64,000 nt of DNA, taken from assembly GCA_025370055.1 (NCBI GenBank), contig CP073041.1:7038272-7102271 (forward strand), given 5' to 3'. Positions 45,258 through 55,741 of this stretch are shown here, piece after piece (the stretch's first letter is position 1; each line of letters starts with the position of its first letter). The position numbers and the translations under genes were made by a program. The notes beneath the pieces are model-generated. The model did no database searches. It was not told the DNA's origin and saw nothing but the letters and a program-made list of their open reading frames with translations. The stretch comes from Woronichinia naegeliana WA131. Its GTDB lineage: Bacteria; Cyanobacteriota; Cyanobacteriia; Cyanobacteriales; Microcystaceae.

Positions 45258-47030
45258 CCCACATTCCGCAGGTTGTCGAAGAGGAGCACTAGTTCACGCG
45301 AGCTAGTACCGGTACTTGTGCATTGATTTCGGGCAAGGATAAAAAATGTCAATAAAGTTCTAAAATGGAGTCTTGTCTTAGATAGAATCAACAGTAAAAA
45401 TGAATAACCTAAATATTAAAGACCTCGACCACTTAGGAATCGTAGCGGGAATTTATAGATGAAATGGGTTTAGTAGAAATTATCGATGAGGAAGTGGGAA
45501 CTCATCCTCAAGAAAAGCTCAGTGTAGGTACAATAGTAAAAGCAATGATATTAAACTGCTTAGGAGGTATCAATGCTCCGTTATATTTGTTGAGTGAGTT
45601 TTTTAAAGGAAAAGCATTAGAACACCTATTAGGAGAAGGAATAAAAGCAGAAGATTTAAATGATGACAAGCTAGGAAGGTCATTGGATAAGGTATTTGGA
45701 GTGGGGGTAAAAAACCGGTTCACGAAAATAGTCCTAAAAGCGGCAGCAATCTTTGGAATAGAACAAAAGTCAAAGCATTTAGACTCAACCTCAATGTCTG
45801 TACAAGGGAAGTATAAGGAAAGGATAGAAGATGAGGAAGACGAGCAGACAAAAGCCATAAAAATAAAATTTGGTTATTCCAGAGATAAACGACCAGACCT
45901 AAAACAGTTTATGTTAAATATGATATGTAGTGGAGATGGTGGTGTCCCTCTCTTTATGCAATTAGGAGATGGCAATGAATCGGATAAAAAGGTGTTTCCC
46001 CAGATAATCAAAGACTGTCAAGAAAGGTTGAATATGGAAGGTTTATCGGTGATGGATGGAGCTTTTTATACGGCGGAAAATGTGGGCATGGCGAGGTCAA
46101 TTCAATGGTTAAGTCGTGTCCCTCTGAAAGAAGCCACTGAGACTTTGGCAAATATATCAGAAGACCAATGGCAGCAGGGTGAACAGGACGGTTATCGTTG
46201 GCAAGTGAGGGCTTCGGAATATGGGGGTGAACAGCAACGATGGCTTGTGGTCGAAAGTGCTCAACGTCTCCAGTCCGATAATAAAGCTATAAGTCAAAAA
46301 ATTGAGAAAGCCGATAAAGTTGTCAAAAAAGAATGGCAGAAACTTTGTGGACAGAATTTTGCTTGTGAGGCCGATGCTCTTACTGAGGCTCAACTCTGGC
46401 CAAAAACCTTGACTTATCATCAACTCAGTCAAGTTGAGGTTCAGACTATTCCTTACTATGCCAAGGGAGGAAGACCGAAACAAGGGGCTACCCCTCTCGG
46501 TTTTCATTACCGCTTAACTGGGCAATTAAGCCTTGATTCCTCTTGCTTGGAAGCCGCATCTAAACGGGCTGGACGTTTTATTTTAGCTACTAATGTTCTT
46601 GATTCTCAGGTTTTGAGTCCCGACCAGATGTTGGCTGAATATAAGGCTCAACAAAACACCGAGCGCGGCTTTCGCTTTCTCAAAGACCCTTTCTTTTTTG
46701 CCTCTGCTCTTTTTCTCAAGAATCCTCAACGCATTATGGCTTTGATGATGATTATGGTTGTCTCTTTATTGGTTTATACTTTGGCACAACGTCGCCTACG
46801 ACAGGCTTTGGCTCTTGCCCATCAGACTATTCCTAATCAAAAGGGTAAACCGACCGCCATTCCCACTCTGCTTTGGGTCTTTCAGTCTTTTCTGTTTATC
46901 CGTTGGTTAGAGATTGACGGCATTCAAACTATCGTTAATTTGACCTCCAAACACAAACATATTCTTTCCTTTCTTGGCTCTTCATGTCAAAACTACTACT
47001 TTGTCTCTTGACTTACCTGCGGAATGTGGG
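45258..47030 (+). mobile_element. IS1634-family insertion sequence (1773 bp)
   Basis: Ends cccacattccgcaggt and acctgcggaatgtggg with a 6-bp target duplication gtataa (45252-45257 and 47031-47036). The same ends define the MITE at 32480 and a truncated copy at 52235-52392. The next element (47040) starts 3 bp after the right duplication. Confidence 0.9.
45400..47011 (+). pseudogene. IS1634-family transposase with a near-start frameshift
   Basis: The N-terminus MNNLNIKDLDHLGIVAG is in one frame from ATG 45400; an extra T in ggaatttatag shifts the frame, and the rest (DEMGLVEIIDEEVGTHPQEKLSVGTIVKAMILNCLGG ... HLDSTSMSVQGKY ... LSVMDGAFYTAEN ... EYKAQQNTERGFRFLKDPFF) is open from 45462 to 47011. 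Without the extra T the protein is a normal IS1634 transposase of ~535 aa. A shorter product from ATG 45464 lacks only ~20 residues and might still work. Confidence 0.8.
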
Positions 47031-47039
47031 GTATAAATA

Positions 47040-48727
47040 GGGCTTGCTGAAAAAAGCTGAAACCTTTACGGAGAAAAATAGTAGGCGAATTAAGAACCGC
47101 TAGAATGCACGAAAATAGGGTAGAATGCCTCAAAACCATTGCATTAAGAAGAGAGAAAGCAGATGTACCGAAAGCAACAGTACTCAATTGAAACACCAGA
47201 AAACTTGAAAAATCTGTTCGGCGGGCAGTTAGACGAAGAAAATCGTTGGATAGAAATGTCAAAAATGATTCTTTGGGAAGAATATGAGGAAGAATATGCA
47301 AAAAACTTCACAGAAAAAAAAGGAGCCCCAGCCAAATCATTTAGAATGGCATTAGGAGCATTAATTATCAAAGAAATTTCAGGAAAAAGTGACAGAGAAA
47401 CAGTAGAACAAATAAAAGAGAACCCTTATTTACAGTACTTTATAGGAATGGAAAGCTATAGTAGCAAAGAAGCATTTAATGCGTCAATGATGGTTCATTT
47501 TCGTAAAAAAATAGGAATGGAATTAATAAATAAAATTAATAAAGAAATAGAAAAAAAAGCGACGGGTGTAGCGTCAGAAAAAAAAGAAAATGAAGGAAAG
47601 TTATTGTTAGATGCGACTTGTACACCAGCAGATATAAAATATCCAACGGATATAGGAATATTGAATGATGCCAGAGAAAAAACAGAAAAAATAATAGATA
47701 AGCTGTATGAAGAAATAAAAGAGAAAAGGAAAGAAAAGCCGAGGACTTATAGGGAAGTGGCAAGAAAAGAGTACTTAGCCATAGCAAAAAAACGTCGTGT
47801 GTCAAAAAAAGAAAGAAGAAAAGGAACAAAAAAACAACTAGGATATATAAAAAGAAACTTGTCTGATATAGAAAAAATGATAGAAGAGGGAGCAAAGTTA
47901 GAAAAACTAACGAAAAAAGAGCAAGAAGAGCTTGTAACGATAGGAAAAGTGTATGAGCAACAGTTAGAAATGTATGAAAAAAAGACAAATAAAGTAGAAA
48001 ACAGAATTGTGAGTGTAAGCCAACCTCACGTGCGTCCAATAGTGCGTGAAAAAGCGGGAAAAGCAGTAGAGTTTGGAGCTAAAATATCGGCAAGTAATGT
48101 GAATGGCTTTGTCTTCTTAGACAAATTAAGTTGGGATAATTACAACGAATCGGGAGATTTACAAGCGCGAATAGAAGAATATAAAAGGGAAACAGGATGT
48201 TATCCGGAATCGGTTCATGTGGATAAAATCTATCGAACAAAAGCGAATCGAGCTTATTGTAAAGAAAGGGATATAAGAATGAGTGGTCCCCGATTGGGAA
48301 GACCGCCGAAAGAGGTGAGCAAAGAAAAAAAGAAAGAGGCACGCTCAGATGAAAGAGTGCGTAATGCCATTGAGGGTAAATTCGGACAGGGAAAGAGGAA
48401 ATTTAGTCTTGGTCGAGTGATGGCCAAACTACCTGAGACCTCGGAAACGGTAATTGCGATGAACTTTTTGGTAATGAATCTTTCTACTCTACTTCAGAAG
48501 ACAAAAAGTAAAAAGTTGTAGAGTCGTTTTTCTTGTGAAAAATGGTGTTAATTTTCCTCTCTTTTGTGAGGAGTGATTTGTGTTGACCTTTTTAGACAGA
48601 AAGGAACAATAGATTAAACAAAATCTGTATTTTGATTTGTTTCCATAAGGATAAGTTATCTATGCTTTTTCAGTCCATACTTCCCTAACCCACATTTCTT
48701 TCGTTTTTTGACTTTTTCAGCAAGCCC
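47040..48727 (+). mobile_element. IS5/IS1182-like insertion sequence, copy C (1688 bp)
   Basis: Ends gggcttgctgaaaaaagctg (47040) and gactttttcagcaagccc (48727). Same length and nearly same sequence as copy A (54054-55741). Left flank is taaata, right flank gaagta, so no target duplication remains; its right side joins the inside of a fourth, rearranged copy (D). Confidence 0.9.
47163..48521 (+). CDS. IS5/IS1182-like transposase, copy C (452 aa)
   Basis: Intact DDE transposase: N-terminal DUF772-type region (LFGGQLDEENRWIEMSKMI ... APAKSFRMALGALIIKE), first Asp in KLLLDATCTPADIKYPTD, a long lysine-rich coiled insert (180-265), SWDNYNESGDL and YPESVHVDKIYRTKANRAYC (second Asp), and RNAIEGKFGQGKRKFSLGRV (Glu). 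It differs from copy A by only two noticed residues. The antisense frame is a long chance ORF created by the AT/Lys-rich composition. Confidence 0.92.
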   Translation: MYRKQQYSIETPENLKNLFGGQLDEENRWIEMSKMILWEEYEEEYAKNFTEKKGAPAKSFRMALGALIIKEISGKSDRETVEQIKENPYLQYFIGMESYSSKEAFNASMMVHFRKKIGMELINKINKEIEKKATGVASEKKENEGKLLLDATCTPADIKYPTDIGILNDAREKTEKIIDKLYEEIKEKRKEKPRTYREVARKEYLAIAKKRRVSKKERRKGTKKQLGYIKRNLSDIEKMIEEGAKLEKLTKKEQEELVTIGKVYEQQLEMYEKKTNKVENRIVSVSQPHVRPIVREKAGKAVEFGAKISASNVNGFVFLDKLSWDNYNESGDLQARIEEYKRETGCYPESVHVDKIYRTKANRAYCKERDIRMSGPRLGRPPKEVSKEKKKEARSDERVRNAIEGKFGQGKRKFSLGRVMAKLPETSETVIAMNFLVMNLSTLLQKTKSKKL

Positions 48728-49114
48728 GAAGTAGACTAGAAAGATTCATTACCAAAAAGTTCATCGCAATTACCGTTTCCGAGGTTTCAGGAAGTTTAGC
48801 CATCACTCGACCAAGACTAAATCTTCTCTTTCCCTATCCGGGTAGTGTTCTGAATCTGTGGAAGCACATCTAAATAAGACATCCAAATTCAAAGCGATTG
48901 ATAAATAATCCAAGGACAATATCGTGCATCACAATAGATTTGGAGAAACAAATCGTTTTTCTCGCTAATCTCTTTATTCGAGTTCTCAATGTCAAGTGCT
49001 TTCGTTCGATTTTTTGAGTATTATACTTACCCACCTCATGCAATGCTGGCTCAATATGTCGTTCGTAAGCCCCCCATCCATCTGTATAATATTGAGTAAT
49101 ACCAAAAGGTTCTA

Positions 49115-50300
49115 AGCTGTCATCAGTTTAACTTGCAATAATACTTGAGCCCTTGTTTTTGATTTTACGTCCCCAACATATTGTCAATCCACCTTCATTA
49201 AGAAGTTTATGGATGAGAGATTCTAATTCTTCAATTGATTTGAATAATTTATTTGCAATATATTCTTTTGCTGAATGCCATACCAATTCCATTAAATTAT
49301 AATCGGGACTATAGGGGGGTAAAAACTCCAAAATAATGTTTGGCATTTCTTCCGTGCTCTCGTCTAGAATTTCTTGCTTTTTGTGGAAGCTCGCATTATC
49401 TAAAATAATCACAATCTTCGGACCATTCTTTTCAAAGTCTTCTTTTTTATTTCCTTGTTCTATCCATTCTCTTTGTATGTCTTTGTAAAATTTTAATAAT
49501 ACACTCTTGAAGTTCTGAGAGTTACCAGTGGGAATCAAATCAACCCACCGTTTTTTGTCAGTATATCTAATACCACCCATTACATTGACTCTTCCTTTTC
49601 TTCTATCTCCCCTCACTTTTTTACGCTTTCCTTTTTTTGTCCAATGTTTTCTCCGTATTACTCTTAAGCTGAAGCCACTTTCATCCCAAAACCATATCTG
49701 GATTGATTCTGGCTTTTCTTTCAAAAGCTTCTTGTACTCTTCAACTTTCTTTGTAAATTCCTCTCTTTTTTGCTCATCTTTTTTATCTTCTAGACTATAT
49801 TTTGCCCAGATGTAGACAAATCGCTTTTTTTAAGCATATTTCTAAGTTGTGTATTTCCTAACAATATACCCGTTTCTTTTTCCATATGAGTTGATAGTCT
49901 TGCTACTGTCCAACGTCCAAATTCATATCCAAACTCTTCAGGCTCTTTGATTATTATCTCCGTCAATTTCTCTATGTATTCTTCTGTTACTTTCCTGTGA
50001 TTTCCTTTTTTTCTTTTGTCTCTTAAGCTTTCTATCTCTTTCGGATTTCCATTATTGCACCAGTACCACACTTGTCGTTTGCAACATCCTAATAACCCTG
50101 ATATTTCATCATACGTTTTTCCTTCATTTCTCAGTAACATAATCAATATTCTCTCTCTTGTAACTGCGTGCTCTTCCGTTTTAAGGGCTTTTTGTAGCTC
50201 TTTCTTGGTCTTTTGGTCTAAGAAGTTTAACGTCAGCATAGTCATACAAAAAAGTAAGTCTATATATTCTACCTTATATCCACTTAGAGTGATGACAGCT
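49115..50300 (-). mobile_element. IS630-family element nested in IS1 (1186 bp)
   Basis: Ends agctgtcatcagtttaactt (49115) and its inverted partner ccacttagagtgatgacagct (50300). A TA dinucleotide flanks each side (49113-49114 and 50301-50302), the usual IS630/Tc1 TA target. Confidence 0.88.
49128..50245 (-). CDS. IS630-family transposase in two frames
   Basis: Frame 1 (50245-49790) has the helix-turn-helix N-terminus (MTMLTLNFLDQKTKKELQKALKT ... YDEISGLLGCCKRQVWYW). At a run of seven A (complement of 49825-49831) the homology passes to the -1 frame (KKKRFVYIWAKYSLEDKKDEQ), which runs to 49128 and contains QIWFWDESGFSLR (first Asp), IVIILDNASFHKKQ (second Asp) and PPYSPDYNLMELVWHSAKEYI (Glu). 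Production of the whole protein needs slippage at the A-run, or the gene is frameshifted; many IS630 elements use such sites. Confidence 0.8.
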
Positions 50301-50535
50301 TAACAACTCTTTTAGCCTTAGAAATGCTTCGTCTTTGTGACCAGACAAAACATAAGCTAATATCTCACCTGTCTTATGATCAATAGCGTGCCATAACCAT
50401 CTTTGCTCTTTTTTGCTCTTCACAAAACCCCACATTTCGTCGAGTTCTGCTTCCACGTCATTCCATTGGCAGAGCGTTACAATACTCTGACTGGGTTCCA
50501 GTTCTGCTAGTTTTTTTTCGTTGACGAATACTAAA

Positions 50536-50808
50536 CTAGACTCTTTTTTTTAGTTCACTAATCACTGTTGATGGACTAATCCTCAGCACACGGGCTGTAT
50601 CCCTTATGCCACTACCATTCATTGCCATTTCGGCAATCTTTTCCTTTACTTCTGGCAAATAACCTTTATAAGTATAGTTTAAGATAAATGTGCAACGCTT
50701 ACATTCTGTATTACGACATCTGTAACGCTCTTTCCCCTCCCCAGAGGGGCCGTGTTTCACAATATCCGTACTTTGACAACTTGGGCAAACAATTGCTTTG
50801 AATAGCAT
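50536..50808 (-). CDS. InsA-type protein of IS1 copy 1 (90 aa)
   Basis: Zinc ribbon CPSCQSTDIVKHGPSGEGKERYRC and helix-turn-helix GIRDTARVLRISPSTVISEL, as in IS1 InsA. The frame ends at an A8 run; see the matching copy at 56002. Confidence 0.85.
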   Translation of the reverse strand: MLFKAIVCPSCQSTDIVKHGPSGEGKERYRCRNTECKRCTFILNYTYKGYLPEVKEKIAEMAMNGSGIRDTARVLRISPSTVISELKKRV

Positions 50809-52234
50809 GGCACACCAATTTTAAGATTTACATTTATTTATTATTACTCTTTTCCACAGGTTTAGAACACGACCCCCTGTCCGAATTTACCCTCAATCGC
50901 ATTACGCACTCTTTCATCTGAGCGTGCCTCTTGCTTTTTTTCTTTGCTCACCTCTTTCGGCGGTCTTCCCAATGGGGGACCACTCATTCTTATACCCCTT
51001 TCTTTACAATAAGCTCGATTCGCTTTTGTTCGATAGATTTTATCCACATGAACCGATTTCGGATAACATCCTGTTTCCCTTTTGTATTCTTCTATTCGCT
51101 CTTGTAAATCTCCCGATTCGTTGTAATTATCCCAACTTAATTTGTCTAAGAAGACAAAGCCATTCACATTACTTGCCGATATTTTAGTTCCAAACTCTAC
51201 TGCTTTTCCCGCTTTTCCACGCACTATTAGACGAACGTGAGGTTGGCTTACACTCACGATTCTGTTTTCTACTTTATTTGTCTTTTTTTCATACATTTCT
51301 AACTGTTGCTCATACACTTGTCCTATCGTTATAAGCTCTTCTTGCTCCTTTCTCGTTAGTTTTTCTAACTTTGCTCCCTCTTCTATCATTTTTTCTATAT
51401 GAGACAAGTTTCTTTTTATATATTGCAGTTGTTTTTTTATTCCTTTTCTTCTTGCTTTGTTTGACACACGACGTTTTTTCGCTATGCCTAAGTAATCTTT
51501 TCTTGCCACTTTTCTATACGTCCTCGGCTTTTTTTCCTTTTTTTCCTTTTTTTCTTCTATTTCTTCATACAGCTTATCTATTATTTTTTCTGTTTTTTCT
51601 CTTGCCTCATTCAATATTTCTATATCCGTTGGATATTTTATATCTGCTGGTGTACAAGTCGCATCTAACAATAACTTTCCTTCATTTTCTTTTTTTCTGA
51701 CACTACATCCTCCACATTTTTTACTATTTCTTTATTAATTTTATTTATTAATTCCATTCGTATTTTTTTACGAAAATGAACCATCGTTGACGCATTAAAT
51801 GCCGCCTCGCTACTATAGCTCTCCATTCCTATAAAGTACTGTAAATAAGAGTTCTCTTTTATTTGTTCTACTGTTTCTCTATCACTTATTCCTAACATTT
51901 CTTTGATTATTAATGCTCCTAATGCCATTCTAAATGATTTGGCTGGGGCTCCTTTTTTTTCTGTGAAGTTTTTTGCATATTCTTCCTCATATTCTTCCCA
52001 GGGAATCATTTTTGACATTTCTATCCAACGATTTTCTTCGTCTAACTGCCCGCCGAACAGATTTTTCAAGTTTTCTGGTGTTTCAATTGAGTACTGTTGC
52101 TTTCGGTACATCTGCTTTCTCTCTTCTTAATGCAATGGTTTTGAGGCATTCTACCCTATTTTCGTGCATTCTAGCAGTTCTTAATTCGCCTACTATTTTT
52201 CTCCGTAAAGGTTTCAGCTTTTTTCAGCAAGCCC

Positions 52235-52392
52235 TATTTAGGTTATTCATTTTTACTGTTGATTCTATCTAAGACAAGACTCCATTTTAGAACTTTATTG
52301 ACATTTTTTATCCTTGCCCGAAATCAATGCACAAGTACCGATACTAGCTCGCGTGAACTAGTGTTCCTCTTCGACAACCTGCGGAATGTGGG
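52235..52392 (-). mobile_element. Truncated IS1634 (left 158 bp)
   Basis: The complement of 52235-52392 matches 45258-45415, from the terminal cccacattccgcaggt through the ATG and first codons of the transposase, and stops where copy D begins. Everything after is lost. Confidence 0.85.
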
Positions 52393-52415
52393 TTTTAACC
52401 TACATTCCGCAGGTT
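52377..52415. repeat. Two IS1634 ends head to head around 6 bp
   Basis: acctgcggaatgtggg (52377-52392), ttttaa, then cctacattccgcaggtt (52399-52415). The second end continues into unrelated DNA within a few bases, so it is a solo end. The 6-bp spacer equals the IS1634 target-duplication length. Confidence 0.75.
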
Positions 52416-54053
52416 ATGTTGAATATGTTTTATTGAACCCAACCCTTTCATAGATTAGTTCCTTCAAGGAGAAATGTCCCTATGTCAAACACTCTCTATG
52501 AAACCGATTTCAACCGATGGATTGACGAAACTGCCCAAAGCCTGAAAGACGGTAACTTTCAAGCTCTAGACCTAACCAACCTAATTGAAGAAATTGAATC
52601 AATGGGCAGCAACAACAAGCGAGAAATCAAAAGCCGATTAATTGTGTTGCTCATGCACTTACTCAAATGTAAGTATCAATCCAAAAAGCAGAGCAGAAGC
52701 TGGATTGCAACCATTAATACCCAGAGAAATGAAATCGAGCTTGTTATTGAGGACAGCCCTAGTTTCATTGGTGTCAACTTAAGCCAAAATGCCTACTCAC
52801 AAAAGATTAGCCTAAAAGCAGGCGGAAGTAAGAGTAGGCTGAAAAAAAGGTTAGTATATAAAAAAGTGAGCAAAAAACAAATGGCAAGACAACATCCTCG
52901 GAGAAAAGGAAACCCAGACTTACGTCGTAAGACAAATCAGCCAGGGGTAGAAATCCCTGAAATAACAAAAGAGTTGTTTGAATTACTAGAACCCACAATG
53001 TTTACACCATTAAAATATTTACAGGGAACTCATGAGAAAATGATGAGAGATAGGGTGCTAAATTTACCAGTAATGGTGGCATTAGTGTTAAGTATAGTGT
53101 ATCGTCAAATAGCGGGTATAAGTGAAGCGGTAAGACTGTTAGAGGAAGAGGGATTGCTATGGGTAGCATCATTAAAAGTAAGCAAACAGGCAGTATCAAA
53201 AAGAATGATGAATGTGCCAGCCGAAATATTTGCAATATTACTAAAAGGAGTGTTAGAAAAAGCAGCCGAAAAAGGGAAGAAGCTCCAAGTAGAAGAAAAA
53301 TGGGAAAAAATAAGAGAAAAGTTTAGTGCAGTGTGGATAGCAGATGGCTCAACGCTAGAGCAGATAAGGAAAAATATGAAAATAAGTAAAGAAGAAAAGA
53401 GTAAATTGGGGGGTAAAATAATGATGGTAGTGGAAGCCTTTACCCAAAGACCCGTTACTTTATGGTACACAGAAAATGATAAATCAAATGATAAAATATG
53501 GTGTGAAGAATTGGCAGCTAAATTACCAGAAAATGGTTTAATTCTCGTAGATATGGGATTTTTTAGCTTTGTGTGGTTTGATTTGTTAACAGAAGCTAAA
53601 AAGTTTTTTCTAACCAGATTTAGAGCGGGTACATCTTACAAAACCAAACAAGTATTGTCTCAAGGTAGTCATTACAGAGATGAGATTATCATTATGGGAA
53701 ATTACCGTTCTAATCCTTGCAAGCATCCGGTGAGATTAGTCTCAGTATTATGGGGAACAATCTGGTATCAGTATTTAACAAATGTGTTGTCTCCCGAACA
53801 ACTGTCCGCCGAAGAGGTCTGTGATTTATATCGAAGACGATGGACAATCGAAGAAGCCTTTTTATTAACGAAAAGACTTTTAGGACTAGCCTATTTATGG
53901 GTAGGGAATAAGAATGGTGTCCAAATCCAGATTATTTGCACTTTGATTTTCTATACGGTCTTAAATCAATTGGTAGGGGAAGTGGCGATTGCTCTAAATC
54001 AACCGAAAGAAAAAATCTCAGTAGAGATGGTGTTTCGGAGTCTATACTATGTA

Positions 54054-55741
54054 GGGCTTGCTGAAAAAGTCAAAAAACGAAAGAAATGTGGGTTAGGGAA
54101 GTATGGACTGAAAAAGCATAGATAACTTATCCTTATGGAAACAAATCAAAATACAGATTTTGTTTAATCTATTGTTCCTTTCTGTCTAAAAAGGTCAACA
54201 CAAATCACTCCTCACAAAAGAGAGGAAAATTAACACCATTTTTCACAAGAAAAACGACTCTACAACTTTTTACTTTTTGTCTTCTGAAGTAGAGTAGAAA
54301 GATGCATTACCAAAAAGTTCATCGCAATTACCGTTTCCGAGGTCTCAGGTAGTTTGGCCATCACTCGACCAAGACTAAATTTCCTCTTTCCCTGTCCGAA
54401 TTTACCCTCAATGGCATTACGCACTCTTTCATCTGAGCGTGCCTCTTTCTTTTTTTCTTTGCTCACCTCTTTCGGCGGTCTTCCCAATCGGGGACCACTC
54501 ATTCTTATATCCCTTTCTTTACAATAAGCTCGATTCGCTTTTGTTCGATAGATTTTATCCACATGAACCGATTCCGGATAACATCCTGTTTCCCTTTTAT
54601 ATTCTTCTATTCGCGCTTGTAAATCTCCCGATTCGTTGTAATTATCCCAACTTAATTTGTCTAAGAAGACAAAGCCATTCACATTACTTGCCGATATTTT
54701 AGCTCCAAACTCTACTGCTTTTCCCGCTTTTCCACGCACTATTGGACGCACGTGAGGTTGGCTTACACTCACAATTCTGTTTTCTACTTTATTTGTCTTT
54801 TTTTCATACATTTCTAACTGTTGCTCATACACTTTTCCTATCGTTACAAGCTCTTCTTGCTCTTTTTTCGTTAGTTTTTCTAACTTTGCTCCCTCTTCTA
54901 TCATTTTTTCTATATCAGACAAGTTTCTTTTTATATATCCTAGTTGTTTTTTTGTTCCTTTTCTTCTTTCTTTTTTTGACACACGACGTTTTTTTGCTAT
55001 GGCTAAGTACTCTTTTCTTGCCACTTCCCTATAAGTCCTCGGCTTTTCTTTCCTTTTCTCTTTTATTTCTTCATACAGCTTATCTATTATTTTTTCTGTT
55101 TTTTCTCTGGCATCATTCAATATTCCTATATCCGTTGGATATTTTATATCTGCTGGTGTACAAGTCGCATCTAACAATAACTTTCCTTCATTTTCTTTTT
55201 TTTCTGACGCTACACCCGTCGCTTTTTTTTCTATTTCTTTATTAATTTTATTTATTAATTCCATTCCTATTTTTTTACGAAAATGAACCATCATTGACGC
55301 ATTAAATGCTTCTTTGCTACTATAGCTTTCCATTCCTATAAAGTACTGTAAATAAGGGTTCTCTTTTATTTGTTCTACTGTTTCTCTGTCACTTTTTCCT
55401 GAAATTTCTTTGATAATTAATGCTCCTAATGCCATTCTAAATGATTTGGCTGGGGCTCCTTTTTTTTCTGTGAAGTTTTTTGCATATTCTTCCTCATATT
55501 CTTCCCAAAGAATCATTTTTGACATTTCTATCCAACGATTTTCTTCGTCTAACTGCCCGCCGAACAGATTTTTCAAGTTTTCTGGTGTTTCAATTGAGTA
55601 CTGTTGCTTTCGGTACATCTGCTTTCTCTCTTCTTAATGCAATGGTTTTGAGGCATTCTACCCTATTTTCGTGCATTCTAGCGGTTCTTAATTCGCCTAC
55701 TATTTTTCTCCGTAAAGGTTTCAGCTTTTTTCAGCAAGCCC
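54054..55741 (-). mobile_element. IS5/IS1182-like insertion sequence, copy A (1688 bp)
   Basis: Ends gggcttgctgaaaaagtcaa (54054) and ttttttcagcaagccc (55741), with tatgta repeated at both flanks (54048-54053 and 55742-55747). Removing one copy restores the IS4 transposase frame exactly as in copy B. Confidence 0.93.
54260..55618 (-). CDS. IS5/IS1182-like transposase, copy A (452 aa)
   Basis: Identical to copy C apart from the two noticed changes (VRGKAGK and VMHLST here). All DDE motifs are present. It is the youngest visible layer of this nest and is intact, so it is the best candidate for a currently mobile element. Confidence 0.92.
   Translation of the reverse strand: MYRKQQYSIETPENLKNLFGGQLDEENRWIEMSKMILWEEYEEEYAKNFTEKKGAPAKSFRMALGALIIKEISGKSDRETVEQIKENPYLQYFIGMESYSSKEAFNASMMVHFRKKIGMELINKINKEIEKKATGVASEKKENEGKLLLDATCTPADIKYPTDIGILNDAREKTEKIIDKLYEEIKEKRKEKPRTYREVARKEYLAIAKKRRVSKKERRKGTKKQLGYIKRNLSDIEKMIEEGAKLEKLTKKEQEELVTIGKVYEQQLEMYEKKTNKVENRIVSVSQPHVRPIVRGKAGKAVEFGAKISASNVNGFVFLDKLSWDNYNESGDLQARIEEYKRETGCYPESVHVDKIYRTKANRAYCKERDIRMSGPRLGRPPKEVSKEKKKEARSDERVRNAIEGKFGQGKRKFSLGRVMAKLPETSETVIAMNFLVMHLSTLLQKTKSKKL

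Larger units (their letters stand above)
48870..50456 (-). pseudogene. insB-type transposase of IS1 copy 1, interrupted by IS630
   Basis: The 5' part (50303-50456 and upstream to the insA frame) reads MEAELDEMWGFVKSKKEQRWLWHAIDHKTG ... LRLKELL; the IS630 then intervenes (49115-50300) and the rest, with the YTDG motif and NRFEFGCLI end, lies at 48870-49114. Catalytic residues are present but on separate pieces, so the copy is inactive. Confidence 0.85.
48841..50874 (-). mobile_element. IS1-family element, copy 1, itself split by IS630
   Basis: Ends ggtagtgttctgaatctgtgg (48841) and ccacaggtttagaacacgacc (50874). The 9-bp flanks ccctatccg (48832-48840) and ccctgtccg (50875-50883) are a target duplication with one change. 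Without the 1186-bp IS630 and its TA duplication the element is 846 bp, equal to copy 2 at 55936-56781. Confidence 0.9.
48728..52111 (-). pseudogene. Transposase of copy D (frameshifted and interrupted)
   Basis: N-terminal frame 51665-52111 (MYRKQQYSIETPENLKN ...), then a frameshift in an A-rich run near 51690, then 50875-51671 (LDATCTPADIKYPTD ... NAIEGKFGQG), then the IS1, then the last ~35 codons at 48728-48840. It is more diverged from copies A and C than these are from each other, so D is the older copy. Confidence 0.85.
48728..52234 (-). mobile_element. IS5/IS1182-like element, copy D: truncated, split by IS1
   Basis: Minus-strand element whose 5' end is at 52234 (ttttcagcaagccc). Its transposase 3' end lies at 48728-48840, where copy C abuts it, so the right terminus is missing. 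An IS1 (48841-50874) splits it. The 5' side joins a truncated IS1634 at 52235. Confidence 0.85.

Noticed and set aside
47536-48039. 167-aa Phe/Leu-rich antisense ORF (also at 54742-55245)
   Set aside because: It is the complement of the Lys-rich stretch of the IS5/IS1182-like transposase; its apparent membrane character is a composition effect.
47040-55741. Composite transposon bounded by the two inverted IS5/IS1182-like copies
   Set aside because: The outer flanks do not share a target duplication: copy A has its own perfect tatgta duplication inside the IS4 element, and copy C's flanks differ. Independent insertions explain the data.
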